From IMG/VR virus record IMGVR_UViG_3300028920_000694, positions 51,334-115,333 of that record: a stretch of DNA of 64,000 bases, one strand, 5' to 3'. Shown here one piece after another: positions 35,214 to 42,173 of this stretch. A model generated the notes under the pieces. It ran no database searches. It saw only the letters and a program-made list of their open reading frames with translations, and was not told the DNA's origin. This stretch comes from a virus. Position 1 is the stretch's first letter; each line of letters opens with the position of its first letter. Made by a program: the position numbers and the translations under genes.

Positions 35214-35450
35214 ATGCAAACATATAAAACAACTGTGGTCTGTGATTGTGGAGAGGCAATTGAATTAGAGGTCTGTTTGATGAACGCATCTTTCTATGAT
35301 GCTTGTGGAGGTGTAAAAACAGAATATAAGGTGATTAAAGAATCTTGTGAATGTTCAAAAGAAAATCTAACAGATAAAATCTGGAAACAGAATGTCTATG
35401 AGGAAAAAAATAAATTAGTTGAAGATGAATTAAAGCCAGAGGTGGATTAA
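35214..35450 (+). CDS. Small zinc-binding protein
   Basis: This 78-residue protein has a CDCGEAIELEVC start and a CECS motif after a beta hairpin, consistent with a zinc ribbon of CxC...CxC type. The C-terminus is a charged helix. Start behind GAGGTGA, abutting the previous stop. Confidence 0.5.
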   Translation: MQTYKTTVVCDCGEAIELEVCLMNASFYDACGGVKTEYKVIKESCECSKENLTDKIWKQNVYEEKNKLVEDELKPEVD

Positions 35451-35609
35451 ATGGACAGATATACCAAATCAGATATAACTAGACTAAAGAATCTTCTTTA
35501 TCTTTATCGTGATTATATCATAACCAATCTAGCCACCAAAGAAACAATCACTAGTGTAATTGTAGAGGTTGATGAATCTATTGAGTTCTTAATTAAGGGG
35601 TTGGATTAA
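35451..35609 (+). CDS. Small helical protein
   Basis: A 52-residue ORF beginning ATG directly after the previous TAA, with GAGGTGGAT before it. Sequence MDRYTKSDITRLKNLLYLY and SVIVEVDESIEFLIKGL suggests two helices. Unrecognised; supported by tight operon packing. Confidence 0.5.
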   Translation: MDRYTKSDITRLKNLLYLYRDYIITNLATKETITSVIVEVDESIEFLIKGLD

Positions 35610-35840
35610 ATGAAGCCAATTACATTAGAACAAGCCAAGAAATTGACTAGAGGAACAATCCTTTATTGTATGATATGTGATAATGCAGATGGAACACCTC
35701 AGAGATGGAGAGTTAATGGAAAAGTCAAGAGATGGAAAAGGAATCCAGATAGGATAGAGATACCTATTAAAAGAGGTTTATATGAATGCTATTATCTAAC
35801 AAATGCAAACATTGATTGTTTTTCTTTGGAGGCTGATTAA
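35610..35840 (+). CDS. Conserved phage-type small protein (NADGTPxRWRVNGKVK)
   Basis: This 76-residue protein contains ITLEQAKKLTRGTILY, NADGTPQRWRVNGKVKRWK and KRGLYECYYLTN. I recognise this as a very widespread small protein of tailed phages; its function is not known. Its presence shows gene flow with bacterial-type viral gene pools. It is intact and well placed in the operon. Confidence 0.7.
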   Translation: MKPITLEQAKKLTRGTILYCMICDNADGTPQRWRVNGKVKRWKRNPDRIEIPIKRGLYECYYLTNANIDCFSLEAD

Positions 35841-36023
35841 ATGAGAGAAGAAAAATACATTCTCACTCTTTATTTACCTGATGACTATCCCCAGATGACT
35901 AAAACAGAAATCTTTGGGAAATTAATGAAGTCCACATCTAAACTATACAAAGAGGCAATAGACATATCAATTACTGACTTATCTATACAGAGCAAGATAA
36001 ATGAACATCTAGGAGGTGATTAA
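35841..36023 (+). CDS. Small hypothetical protein
   Basis: A 60-residue protein (KYILTLYLPDDYPQM ... MKSTSKLYKEAIDISI) with alpha/beta character, unrecognised. Starts immediately after the previous TAA with a GAGGCTGAT ribosome-binding site. Confidence 0.5.
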   Translation: MREEKYILTLYLPDDYPQMTKTEIFGKLMKSTSKLYKEAIDISITDLSIQSKINEHLGGD

Positions 36024-36194
36024 GTGAAATCTTATGACATTGTTGGATATATTGAAGAATCAGATATATATTGTCCTGAATGTGCTAAAGATAAATCTAC
36101 CCCAATCTTTGCAGGTGATGAGTTCGAATGCAAACAGTATTGTGGAAATTGTTATACTGAATTAGATGTTAATGTATATGGAGAGGATGATTAA
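36024..36194 (+). CDS. Small zinc-ribbon protein, GTG start
   Basis: The 56-residue product starts with GTG placed as in GGTGAT-TAA-GTG. It has CPEC and, after a loop, CKQYCGNC, giving a probable two-knuckle zinc ribbon. Too short to identify further. Confidence 0.55.
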   Translation: MKSYDIVGYIEESDIYCPECAKDKSTPIFAGDEFECKQYCGNCYTELDVNVYGEDD

Positions 36195-36611
36195 ATGGTC
36201 AAGAGAACAGTTGAAATAGATGATACACTAGAGGAAACAGTTGAGTGTGTAAAATATGACCTCAGACATGACTTTATTGATTATTTAAAGGAAAATCCAG
36301 AGATAGAGGACTTTGATGAATACTACAAAGATAGCGATATGATACATGAAATAGTTGATTCTGCTGTCCCGATATATTACTCTGAAATTGATGGACTTTA
36401 CTACCTCTATGGTGATGAATTTGAGGAGGCATATCAAAATGCAGGGATTGGAGATGGAACAGAGGATAATCACAGGCAAGTGACTATCTATTGCTATCTA
36501 GAGGAACAGGCATTTGACTACCTCAGGGAACTAGAGGATTTGTTTGATGAATTCGTTGATGAGAAAAATGGTATAAAAAAGTTGATTAAAGAACTAGAGG
36601 AGGAGAATTAA
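36195..36611 (+). CDS. Conserved acidic phage-type protein
   Basis: This 138-residue, strongly acidic protein opens VKRTVEIDDTLEETVECVKYDLRHDFIDYL. This start is typical of a widely distributed phage family of unknown function. The middle has HEIVDSAVPIYYSEI, and the C-terminal half is helical. Acidic small proteins of early operons often inhibit host enzymes; here that is only a possibility. Confidence 0.6.
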   Translation: MVKRTVEIDDTLEETVECVKYDLRHDFIDYLKENPEIEDFDEYYKDSDMIHEIVDSAVPIYYSEIDGLYYLYGDEFEEAYQNAGIGDGTEDNHRQVTIYCYLEEQAFDYLRELEDLFDEFVDEKNGIKKLIKELEEEN

Positions 36612-36866
36612 ATGGTCAAGTGTCCTTATTGTGATGAAGAAATAACCTCATTAACTCATTTAGTGAGTGAGGGTTATACTGCATATGATGTTGTTTCTGG
36701 GAATATCGTTGAGGAGGAAATAAACCTTCAGGAATTCATAGATTCAACAAATGTATATCATTGCCCAATTTGTTATATGTATCTATTTGATTATATCTCT
36801 GAATCAGACCTAAAAAAACTCTATGATGGAACACTAACACAGGAGGAATTTGATAAATATGTATAG
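36612..36866 (+). CDS. Zinc-ribbon protein
   Basis: The 84-residue protein has CPYC near residue 4 and CPIC near residue 55, separated by an acidic beta region, consistent with one zinc ribbon with a long insert. Unrecognised beyond that. Confidence 0.5.
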   Translation: MVKCPYCDEEITSLTHLVSEGYTAYDVVSGNIVEEEINLQEFIDSTNVYHCPICYMYLFDYISESDLKKLYDGTLTQEEFDKYV

Positions 36867-36990
36867 AGATACCTATCAATCATTAGAGAATTTGTTTGTA
36901 GATGTTGCACAGTTGATTCTTGATAATTACGGTGTTTCAATTGATGACTTACATGACATTCTAAAGGACAGATTAGAATTAATTGACTAA
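36859..36990 (+). CDS. Small acidic helical protein
   Basis: A 43-residue ORF overlaps the previous gene's end by 8 nt, with AGGAGG upstream. It is acidic and helical (NLFVDVAQLILDNYGV, LHDILKDRLEL). It is the last gene before the terminator at 36999-37046. Confidence 0.45.
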   Translation: MYRDTYQSLENLFVDVAQLILDNYGVSIDDLHDILKDRLELID

Positions 36991-36998
36991 ACAGCCTA

Positions 36999-37046
36999 AG
37001 GTGAGGGGTTTCCTTGTTTTCCTCTCACCTAATCGTTTTTTTTTTT
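36999..37046 (+). terminator. Stem-loop and T-tract terminator
   Basis: AGGTGAG (36999-37005) pairs with CTCACCT (37024-37030), followed by 11 consecutive T (37036-37046). This ends the early plus-strand operon. T-tracts terminate archaeal RNA polymerase; the hairpin is a bonus seen in some viruses. Confidence 0.7.
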
Positions 37047-37085
37047 GAATCTTATTTTTATTCAAGATCAAAATAAAAACACCAA

Positions 37086-37175
37086 AGAGCAATGCTGAGG
37101 CACTTTAATCTTACCCTTACCTAACCATAGGGTGAGAGAGATATGCTCTCAGAATCCATCTATGACAATCCTCAG
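37086..37175 (+). repeat. Dispersed structured element, copy C
   Basis: It has AGAGC (37086-37090), CTGAGG (37095-37100), CACTTTAATCTTACCCTTAC, CCATAGG, GCTCT (37145-37149) and CAATCCTCAG (37166-37175). AGAGC/GCTCT and CTGAGG/CCTCAG are complementary. A competing local hairpin TGAGAG/CTCTCA is also possible here. The central ACTTTAAT...CACCCTTAC-type block is shared with copy D 190 nt downstream. Confidence 0.55.
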
Positions 37176-37271
37176 AGGTTCTGCTTCATCACTAGAAACC
37201 CCACATCCAGAGTGCATACTTATCGACAATTGCAGTAGAACATATAGGCATATTCCAGAATCTTCATTTTA

Positions 37272-37383
37272 AGCCATTCTGAGCCACTTTAATGTTCACC
37301 CTTACTCTACCATTAGGAAGAAAAGATATTGCGTCAGCGTTGCTCTCTGTCAATCCTCAGGCAAATCTAGAGGGTATCCTAGA
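37272..37383 (+). repeat. Dispersed structured element, copy D
   Basis: It has AGCCATTCTGAG (37272-37283), CACTTTAATGTTCACCCTTA, CCATTAGG, and a 24-nt block at 37321-37344 (from AAAAGATATTGC to AGCGTTGCT) identical to copy E at 51941-51964. It continues with CAATCCTCAGG (37351-37361) and a terminal hairpin-like TCTAG...CTAGA around GGTATC. It lies between converging operons. Confidence 0.65.
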
Positions 37384-37399
37384 CCCAGATTCTATATCT

Positions 37400-37415
37400 A
37401 AAAAAAAAAGAAAAA
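37400..37415 (-). terminator. T-tract terminator of minus-strand small-gene operon
   Basis: Just after the stop at 37422, the minus strand has CTCTTTTTCTTTTTTTTTTAG, a strong T-rich run of the kind that terminates archaeal RNA polymerase. No clear stem precedes it. Confidence 0.5.
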
Positions 37416-37421
37416 GAGAAT

Positions 37422-37619
37422 TTAATTAATGATTTGAAACGTCAATCCATATCTCTCTAGATTCTTAACGAATCCATCATCTTTATTATATCCATTAATG
37501 TGTTCTTTTTGTTCTTCAAGATATTCAACTATATCATCTGCTGTTCCAAACCAAGCAACATAACTACTATCACCACTATCAAATATCCTGTATATTGTTT
37601 CTAATTGACATATTCTCAT
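37422..37619 (-). CDS. Small acidic protein
   Basis: A 65-residue protein (IYRIFDSGDSSYVAWFGTADDIVEYLEEQKEH) of alpha/beta type, last in its operon. Unrecognised, but the start has GAGGTGAG upstream and follows the neighbour closely. Confidence 0.5.
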   Translation of the reverse strand: MRICQLETIYRIFDSGDSSYVAWFGTADDIVEYLEEQKEHINGYNKDDGFVKNLERYGLTFQIIN

Positions 37620-37638
37620 TCTTCACTCACCTCATAAA

Positions 37639-37851
37639 TTATTTTCTATATTTCTCCAGAATCCCTCTTGACATAGTTTCAAATCCCTTAAATATCTCTT
37701 TTCCATCATCATATGCTTTGTAATATGCTTCTAAATCATAGGGGAAATCAGGTTTCTCTTGACATTCACAACAGAATCCTAGTTCATTTCCATCTTCACC
37801 CATCATAAATTCTTTACCACAGAGAATGCAATAATCTACATCTTCACACAT
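37639..37851 (-). CDS. Zinc-ribbon protein
   Basis: This 70-residue protein has CILCGKEF and FCCECQ, giving a Cys4 zinc ribbon, followed by an acidic helix. It abuts the next gene. Possible nucleic-acid or protein-binding adaptor. Confidence 0.5.
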   Translation of the reverse strand: MCEDVDYCILCGKEFMMGEDGNELGFCCECQEKPDFPYDLEAYYKAYDDGKEIFKGFETMSRGILEKYRK

Positions 37852-38037
37852 CTATTCCACATCCTGTGACTTTAAATGTTCAAGTATATCCTGAAATTCC
37901 CAGTCATAGAATTCATCTATACAGACAGGATACCAACCCTCTGAATATCTATCTTCATCATTAGCCTCCTGAATGTATCTATCATACTCTCCAATCAAGA
38001 GCATAAGTTCTGATTTAGATATATCTGAAGGAATCAT
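37852..38037 (-). CDS. Small acidic protein
   Basis: A 61-residue, Asp/Glu-rich protein (LMLLIGEYDRYIQEANDEDRY ... DEFYDWEFQDILEHL). Unrecognised; starts directly after the upstream stop. Confidence 0.45.
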   Translation of the reverse strand: MIPSDISKSELMLLIGEYDRYIQEANDEDRYSEGWYPVCIDEFYDWEFQDILEHLKSQDVE

Positions 38038-38307
38038 CTAGTAATCACCTTCTTCAGTAAATACAATCTTGCCATTTAAATATACATTGAAAACTTCAGC
38101 CTCAAAGTAATCTTCCACATGTTTCTTTGCCTCCTCTATGGATTTAGCCTCAAATTCTTCAGCACAATTGCCATCTAACCATCCATCTGGCTCTATCCAA
38201 TGGTGGACATAAGGATATGAATCTAGTATCTTCTTAATACCTTCTTCAGCAGTATCTCCCCAATTCTCTGGATTATGACATTCTGTCCAACTAATAGTGA
38301 ATTTCAT
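38038..38307 (-). CDS. Small protein
   Basis: An 89-residue protein (FTISWTECHNPENWGDTAEEGI ... SIEEAKKHVEDYFEAEVFNVYLNGKIV) with a beta-alpha-beta look. Its start overlaps the stop of the 35-residue zinc protein (ATGA). Function unknown. Confidence 0.45.
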   Translation of the reverse strand: MKFTISWTECHNPENWGDTAEEGIKKILDSYPYVHHWIEPDGWLDGNCAEEFEAKSIEEAKKHVEDYFEAEVFNVYLNGKIVFTEEGDY

Positions 38308-38411
38308 TCTTCAACCTCCTCATCCATAAGACACATTTCATTTGGACAATAGAAATATCCTTTCTTATCTGGAATCTCTAGCATTTCACTACCACAAGCC
38401 CAACATTTCAT
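38304..38411 (-). CDS. Tiny zinc-ribbon protein
   Basis: A 35-residue ORF with CWAC and, after a hairpin, CPNEMC, forming a minimal zinc ribbon. It is coupled to both neighbours, by direct TGA-ATG adjacency on one side and ATGA overlap on the other. Confidence 0.5.
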   Translation of the reverse strand: MKCWACGSEMLEIPDKKGYFYCPNEMCLMDEEVEE

Positions 38412-38552
38412 TCAATCACCCACCAAAGTCTTAACTCTTTTCAAATCTGGATTCATGTCTACCACTTCAAATTCAATATCATCTAGCCAGAAGGTATCAC
38501 CTATCTGGAAATCAGATTTAGATACAGCATTTATAAATTCTTCTATCTTCAT
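38412..38552 (-). CDS. Small SH3-like protein
   Basis: A 46-residue ORF (FINAVSKSDFQIGDTFWLDDIEFEVVDMNPDLKRVKTL) with the look of a small beta barrel. Its stop (38412-38414) directly abuts the next ATG. Unrecognised. Confidence 0.45.
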   Translation of the reverse strand: MKIEEFINAVSKSDFQIGDTFWLDDIEFEVVDMNPDLKRVKTLVGD

Positions 38553-38556
38553 CCTA

Positions 38557-38721
38557 TCACCCATCACACCTGAATGTAAGTTCTCTTTCTATTCCCAGAA
38601 TCCTAGAGAGTGCTTGAACTTCATCATCTGAACTGTCTTTGCCATGTGTAAGATAATTCCAGAGTTCATCAAATTCCTTCATCAATTCCTCATTAGTCAT
38701 ATCTTCATAATCTTTGCTCAT
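38557..38721 (-). CDS. Small acidic helical protein
   Basis: A 54-residue ORF (MTNEELMKEFDELWNYLTHG ... EVQALSRILGIERELTF). The GGTGAT ribosome-binding site precedes it. Unrecognised. Confidence 0.45.
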   Translation of the reverse strand: MSKDYEDMTNEELMKEFDELWNYLTHGKDSSDDEVQALSRILGIERELTFRCDG

Positions 38722-38726
38722 TCATA

Positions 38727-39290
38727 TCACCAACTAGAATGATAATATAATTCATAATCATCAGGCAATTTAAGACACCTCTCAATGATTTCAATAGTCA
38801 GTTCAATATCTTTCATATACCATTGGTCATAATCAGTAGAGCCAAAGAAGAACCCTTCCTCTGTTGGTAAGAGCCTCTGTGCAGTAGTTGAATCAACTAT
38901 ATATTCACCTGCTTCAAGTATAGGAACTCTCCCACTTTCCTCTATTCTATATCCATTAGTAACTGTTCCCTCTCTCATCTCTGAATCTTTAACTACCTGC
39001 TTACATAGTTCTAATAGTTCTTTTAATTGTTCTCTAGATACATAACTATCTCTGCAATCATCATTTCCATCCTGACAGTTATCCACAAACCACTTGTGTA
39101 TATGATTAGCCTTTCTCCAATAGCCTACCTCATGCCTGATAGTTATACTGTCTAAGTTATCTGTCTTAATCATCTCTGGAAATATATCTCTAATCTGCTG
39201 ATTCTCTGGATTAATCACTTTCTTGTGGTCTTTAGTGTAGTCATATCCTGAAATATACTTTTCTGCATACAGATACATATCTAATCCCAT
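38727..39290 (-). CDS. MGLDMYLY-family conserved viral protein
   Basis: This 187-residue protein starts MGLDMYLYAEKY and contains EVGYWRKANHIHKWFVDNCQ and EGFFFGSTDYDQWYMKDI. This is a well-known conserved family of phages and bacteria with no assigned function. All hallmark segments are intact. It is the largest gene of this small-gene operon. Confidence 0.75.
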   Translation of the reverse strand: MGLDMYLYAEKYISGYDYTKDHKKVINPENQQIRDIFPEMIKTDNLDSITIRHEVGYWRKANHIHKWFVDNCQDGNDDCRDSYVSREQLKELLELCKQVVKDSEMREGTVTNGYRIEESGRVPILEAGEYIVDSTTAQRLLPTEEGFFFGSTDYDQWYMKDIELTIEIIERCLKLPDDYELYYHSSW

Positions 39291-39458
39291 TTATTTCACC
39301 TTCTCTAATTTAGATATTAAATCTTTCAGGAAAGATATATCTTCTTTCCATTCATCATCATTATTGTAACCATCTTTTGAAGTTTCAGCAATTTCTAATT
39401 CTGTAATCATAGCCCAATAAATTCTCTTTAATTCTTCACCTGTTAAGTCTAATTCCAT
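39291..39458 (-). CDS. Small acidic helical protein
   Basis: A 55-residue ORF (MELDLTGEELKRIYWAMITELE ... EDISFLKDLISKLEKV), two predicted helices. It fills the gap between neighbours exactly and has an intact ribosome-binding region. Confidence 0.5.
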   Translation of the reverse strand: MELDLTGEELKRIYWAMITELEIAETSKDGYNNDDEWKEDISFLKDLISKLEKVK

Positions 39459-39665
39459 CTATTGTTCCCCCTCTGGATAATATTCTAATCTAGTTCTACA
39501 TTTAGCACATCTCTGTTCAAATTCTACATTATCTATATTAGAATCATATAGAGCATAGTAAGTTCCATCCCATTCTCTTTGTTCTTCAATAGGCTCTGTG
39601 TACATCTCAATTATCTTATCTGGATATACTTTACATTGTGGACAATAAAGAACTTTCTTATTCAT
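39459..39665 (-). CDS. Zinc-ribbon protein
   Basis: Starting at ATG 39665 behind AGAGGTGA (an ATG 42 nt upstream overlaps the neighbour), the 68-residue product has CPQC and CAKC pairs flanking an acidic loop. It is a probable zinc ribbon of unknown role. Confidence 0.55.
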   Translation of the reverse strand: MNKKVLYCPQCKVYPDKIIEMYTEPIEEQREWDGTYYALYDSNIDNVEFEQRCAKCRTRLEYYPEGEQ

Positions 39666-39784
39666 TATTCTTTCACCTCTGCTAAAGTCATTATAAATTC
39701 CTTCCATGTAAGTCCACTTGCCTCTTTTGGAACATTCAATCTATCAAACTCTGAATCTTCTAGATGTAGTTTAATCATTTTCAT
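39665..39784 (-). CDS. Tiny antitoxin-like protein
   Basis: The most likely start is ATG 39784 behind GGAGGG, giving a 39-residue product KMIKLHLEDSEFDRLNVPKE with a C-terminal GLTWKEFIMTL. This L-x-x-S/A-G-x-T-W-K/E-E-F pattern is seen in small archaeal antitoxin-like proteins. No toxin partner is recognisable, so the link is weak. It overlaps the preceding gene's end. Confidence 0.4.
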   Translation of the reverse strand: MKMIKLHLEDSEFDRLNVPKEASGLTWKEFIMTLAEVKE

Positions 39785-39998
39785 ATTCAAATCCCTCCTC
39801 ATTAAAGAATACATCTCTAGCAAAGTATAGATATTCTTCTTCATCTTCAATGATTCCATCATCTTTCTCTAATCCTGCTTTCTCTAGAATAGGTCTAACT
39901 ACTTCCCAGAGCCTATCATTCAATACTTCATCTAGATAATCCATTTCGCCTTCAACAGCTTCTTTTATTTGTTCTTTCAAATTTCTTGGTATTTTCAA
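39771..39998 (-). CDS. Small acidic protein, first of minus operon
   Basis: The frame is open to ATG 40082, but two TATA-like boxes lie inside that extension. I therefore prefer TTG 39998, which follows GGTTGGTGAT with a 3-nt gap, giving 75 residues (KIPRNLKEQIKEAVEGEMDY ...). The longer 103-residue form cannot be excluded. It is acidic and helical, with no known family. Confidence 0.45.
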   Translation of the reverse strand: MKIPRNLKEQIKEAVEGEMDYLDEVLNDRLWEVVRPILEKAGLEKDDGIIEDEEEYLYFARDVFFNEEGFEYEND

Positions 39999-40029
39999 TA
40001 TATCACCAACCACCCTAATGCGTTTGGGG

Positions 40030-40077
40030 TATATAAACCTTCCTACTGACTTACCTACTGCCGAAAATGTATATAAA
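40030..40077. promoter_or_regulatory. Divergent TATA boxes
   Basis: TTTATATA-type motifs occur at 40030-40037 and 40069-40076. The left one, on the minus strand, would start RNA ~25 nt before 39998. The right one, on the plus strand, lies ~32 nt before ATG 40102, which has no ribosome-binding site, suggesting a leaderless mRNA. Confidence 0.5.
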
Positions 40078-40101
40078 CTCATGCTCTATTAGGGTATCAG
40101 A

Positions 40102-40281
40102 ATGAAAGACAGAATCTCAATCATATACACCAAAGTAAATGGATTTGATGGCTTGGTGTATGTAAATAAGAAATTACATCGTGATTCAAAAGATTCACAA
40201 AAGGTGATTAGGAATCGTGATTCAGATTCTTGGAGAGATTCTTCTGAATCAAAAACTATATATACCCCAAATGACATATAG
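40102..40281 (+). CDS. Small basic, Ser/Asp-rich protein
   Basis: A 59-residue ORF (MKDRISIIYTKVNGFDGLVY ... RDSDSWRDSSESK). No ribosome-binding site precedes it, but a TATA box ~32 nt upstream predicts an almost leaderless transcript. It is first in the long plus-strand replication operon. Unrecognised. Confidence 0.45.
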   Translation: MKDRISIIYTKVNGFDGLVYVNKKLHRDSKDSQKVIRNRDSDSWRDSSESKTIYTPNDI

Positions 40282-40317
40282 GTATATGAAAAAACACATA
40301 AAAAAGGTGATTAGAAA

Positions 40318-40482
40318 ATGAAGAGAAAAATGTATTCACTAGCAGAAGAAATTGGAATAGTCTTTAAGCAAGGCTGGAGGCAGATGAATGAACACCAACA
40401 GAATCAGATAGTTAAGGCTCTGACTCTGAAGAATCGAGAAGATGTAGAACATGTATTAGATAGTTTGGAGAAGTTGAAATGA
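40318..40482 (+). CDS. Small helical protein
   Basis: A 54-residue ORF behind GGTGAT (MYSLAEEIGIVFKQGWRQMNE ... EDVEHVLDSLEKL). The 12-residue stretch QQNQIVKALTLK is helical. Unrecognised; its stop overlaps the next start (ATGA). Confidence 0.5.
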   Translation: MKRKMYSLAEEIGIVFKQGWRQMNEHQQNQIVKALTLKNREDVEHVLDSLEKLK

Positions 40483-40559
40483 AACTCACATATGAGCAAG
40501 AGGATCTGATTCTAGAGCAAGGATTAGAGAGATGGAGGAAAGAAAGAGATGAAAGTTAG
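40479..40559 (+). CDS. Very small protein
   Basis: A 26-residue ORF (MKLTYEQEDLILEQGLERW ...) linked by overlaps on both sides. Supported only by translational coupling. Confidence 0.35.
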   Translation: MKLTYEQEDLILEQGLERWRKERDES

Positions 40560-40725
40560 GGATTATGCAGAATGTCTGTTCATGGATTGGTCTAAAGAGG
40601 CACTGGTAGATGTGATTCTGGATAAGATGACTAAAGCAGATATGATTCAGTTCATTATGGGACAAGACTTGAATGCAGATAAGAATCTAGTTGAGTGTGA
40701 TGACCTGGAGCTTGGGGATTTATGA
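40549..40725 (+). CDS. Small acidic protein
   Basis: A 58-residue ORF (VRDYAECLFMDWSKEALVD ... KADMIQFIMGQDLN). Helical and acidic, overlapping its neighbours. Unrecognised. Confidence 0.45.
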   Translation: MKVRDYAECLFMDWSKEALVDVILDKMTKADMIQFIMGQDLNADKNLVECDDLELGDL

Positions 40726-40775
40726 AAAAGAAGATTCCAGAAGTGATTGAGATAGTGTTTGTTCAGGAGATGTGA
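40722..40775 (+). CDS. Possible 17-residue leader peptide
   Basis: ATG overlaps the previous stop and its TGA lies at the start of the glycosylase gene, so its translation would reach that start. It may couple translation rather than make a functional peptide. Confidence 0.25.
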   Translation: MKKKIPEVIEIVFVQEM

Positions 40776-41212
40776 TAATTATCCAAACATTCCTACCATA
40801 TGAAGATTTTGAAGAGACTGCTAAATGTCTGGACTATAGAAGATTAGGTAAACAGAGAATTGAAGCAAAGCAGATAATTAATCTACTTGAGAAACATGAC
40901 AGGGGAGAAGATATATCTAAGGAACCATGGGGTAATCATCCTGCTGTAAAGATGTGGATGGAATGCACACTTGCCTTGAAGATATACTACAATGCAATAG
41001 TTCAAGAATGGATTGATAGAGGATACAAGAATACTCTACCTCTATATCATATAGAAAGAGGTCAATGCTACAGAATACCTGATGTGATGGGGAATCAAGA
41101 GTTCCATGATTCACACAGGTCTAATCTGCTAAGAAAGGACAAGGAGTTCTACTCTAAATATGGATGGAATGTTCCAGATGATTTAAAGTATATATGGAGA
41201 GTGAAGAAATGA
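40772..41212 (+). CDS. Pyrimidine-dimer DNA glycosylase-like repair enzyme
   Basis: This 146-residue protein matches the pyrimidine-dimer DNA glycosylase (PDG) family. It has QTFLPYEDFEETAKCLDYRR, LGKQRIEAKQI, NHPAVKMWMECTLALKIYY and a HDSHRSNLLRKD segment. These enzymes remove UV photoproducts by base excision. It starts with GTG (or ATA 3 nt later, better spaced from AGGAG). Full family length, no missing key motif seen. First recognisable gene of the DNA-metabolism operon. Confidence 0.75.
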   Translation: MIIIQTFLPYEDFEETAKCLDYRRLGKQRIEAKQIINLLEKHDRGEDISKEPWGNHPAVKMWMECTLALKIYYNAIVQEWIDRGYKNTLPLYHIERGQCYRIPDVMGNQEFHDSHRSNLLRKDKEFYSKYGWNVPDDLKYIWRVKK

Positions 41213-41340
41213 GAAAGAGATGGAGAAGAATCATTGCTATAATCATGACACTTATTCTGATATTCCTAATCATCACTGTTCTTGGAGGAGATGGATCTTC
41301 AATCAATAGTGCAGAGATAGGTCAAGGATATGGAGTGTGA
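41209..41340 (+). CDS. Small membrane protein
   Basis: A 43-residue ORF (ATGA overlap) with an Arg-rich start, one transmembrane segment (~8-25) and a short polar tail. Single-pass membrane peptide of unknown role. Confidence 0.45.
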   Translation: MRKRWRRIIAIIMTLILIFLIITVLGGDGSSINSAEIGQGYGV

Positions 41341-41345
41341 ATAGA

Positions 41346-41483
41346 ATGAGAAGAATAATGTTTAAGTGTCCTGAATGTGGGAATGTCTACCTACCTAAAA
41401 GAATACAGATATGGGTAGATATAACTACGCACCTGATTGTGAGTGTAGCAAGTTTCTTTGCTGGTGTAGTTTATTGGAGTTGA
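41346..41483 (+). CDS. Zinc-knuckle membrane protein
   Basis: A 45-residue ORF with an N-terminal CPEC half-ribbon and a C-terminal hydrophobic segment (HLIVSVASFFAGVVYW). Only two Cys, so metal binding would need a dimer. Unrecognised. Confidence 0.4.
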   Translation: MRRIMFKCPECGNVYLPKRIQIWVDITTHLIVSVASFFAGVVYWS

Positions 41484-41504
41484 TAGAATAAGGGGTGATT
41501 TAAT

Positions 41505-42089
41505 ATAACTAAAGTATATTTCACAGCAGATACTCACTTCAATCATGCAAACATCATTGCATACACAAACAGACCATATGCTAAAAAGGATAGGGATTAT
41601 TTCATCCTAGATGATGGAAATGTAGTGTGGAAATCAGATAAAGTCAAATTTGATAGGTGCAGATATATGAATGAGGATCTGATTGAGAAGTGGAACTCTG
41701 TTGTGGAACCTGAAGATGTTGTTTATCATCTAGGTGATTTTGGATTTCTCAACTCCAAAGAATATGATGAGTTTCTTAATAGATTGAATGGAAGAATTGT
41801 TTTGTTCAGTGGAAATCATGACAAGCAGAATAAGATAAAGGGTTATCTTGAGATGGCTATGATGGAATTTGGAAGCAAGAAGGTATTTGCACAGCATACA
41901 CCACCTCAGATAATTCCTGAATGTGATTTCTGCATATGTGGGCATGTTCATGATAAGTGGAAACATAAAGTCTACAGGAAGCAACCAAATATACCAATCA
42001 TCAATGTTGGGGTGGATGTTTGGAATCATCAACCTGTATCAACATTGAGCTTGTTGAAATATTATAATGAAATATTAAAGGAGATGTGA
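41505..42089 (+). CDS. Calcineurin-like metallophosphoesterase, ATA start
   Basis: This 194-residue enzyme has all motifs of small metallophosphoesterases in order: ADTHFNH (residues 8-14), HLGDFG, SGNHD, CGHVH. The first in-frame ATG or GTG lies after the DxH motif and would delete it. The frame only opens at 41499, and ATA at 41505 stands 5 nt behind GGTGAT, giving the normal 3-5 residue lead-in (TKVYFTADTH). It may hydrolyse phosphodiesters or nucleotides; the substrate is unknown. Confidence 0.8.
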   Translation: MTKVYFTADTHFNHANIIAYTNRPYAKKDRDYFILDDGNVVWKSDKVKFDRCRYMNEDLIEKWNSVVEPEDVVYHLGDFGFLNSKEYDEFLNRLNGRIVLFSGNHDKQNKIKGYLEMAMMEFGSKKVFAQHTPPQIIPECDFCICGHVHDKWKHKVYRKQPNIPIINVGVDVWNHQPVSTLSLLKYYNEILKEM

Positions 42090-42094
42090 TTATA

Positions 42095-42172
42095 ATGAAT
42101 GTCAAAAGATTAAGGGAACTAGATGAAAATCATCATCTATATAGATATTATGTAGAAGGATATGGGATTTAG
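42095..42172 (+). CDS. Very small protein
   Basis: A 25-residue ORF (MNVKRLRELDENHHLYRYY ...) between the phosphoesterase and a zinc-ribbon gene, its stop directly ahead of the next ATG. Low support. Confidence 0.3.
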   Translation: MNVKRLRELDENHHLYRYYVEGYGI

Positions 42173-42173
42173 A

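Noticed and set aside
37060-37420. CRISPR-like array in the convergent intergenic region
   Set aside because: Two similar elements occur 190 nt apart but they are long, imperfect and not regularly spaced with unique spacers; no cas genes nearby.
39665-39998. Toxin-antitoxin pair
   Set aside because: The 39-residue protein has an antitoxin-like pattern but the neighbour has no toxin signature, so a TA system is not claimed.
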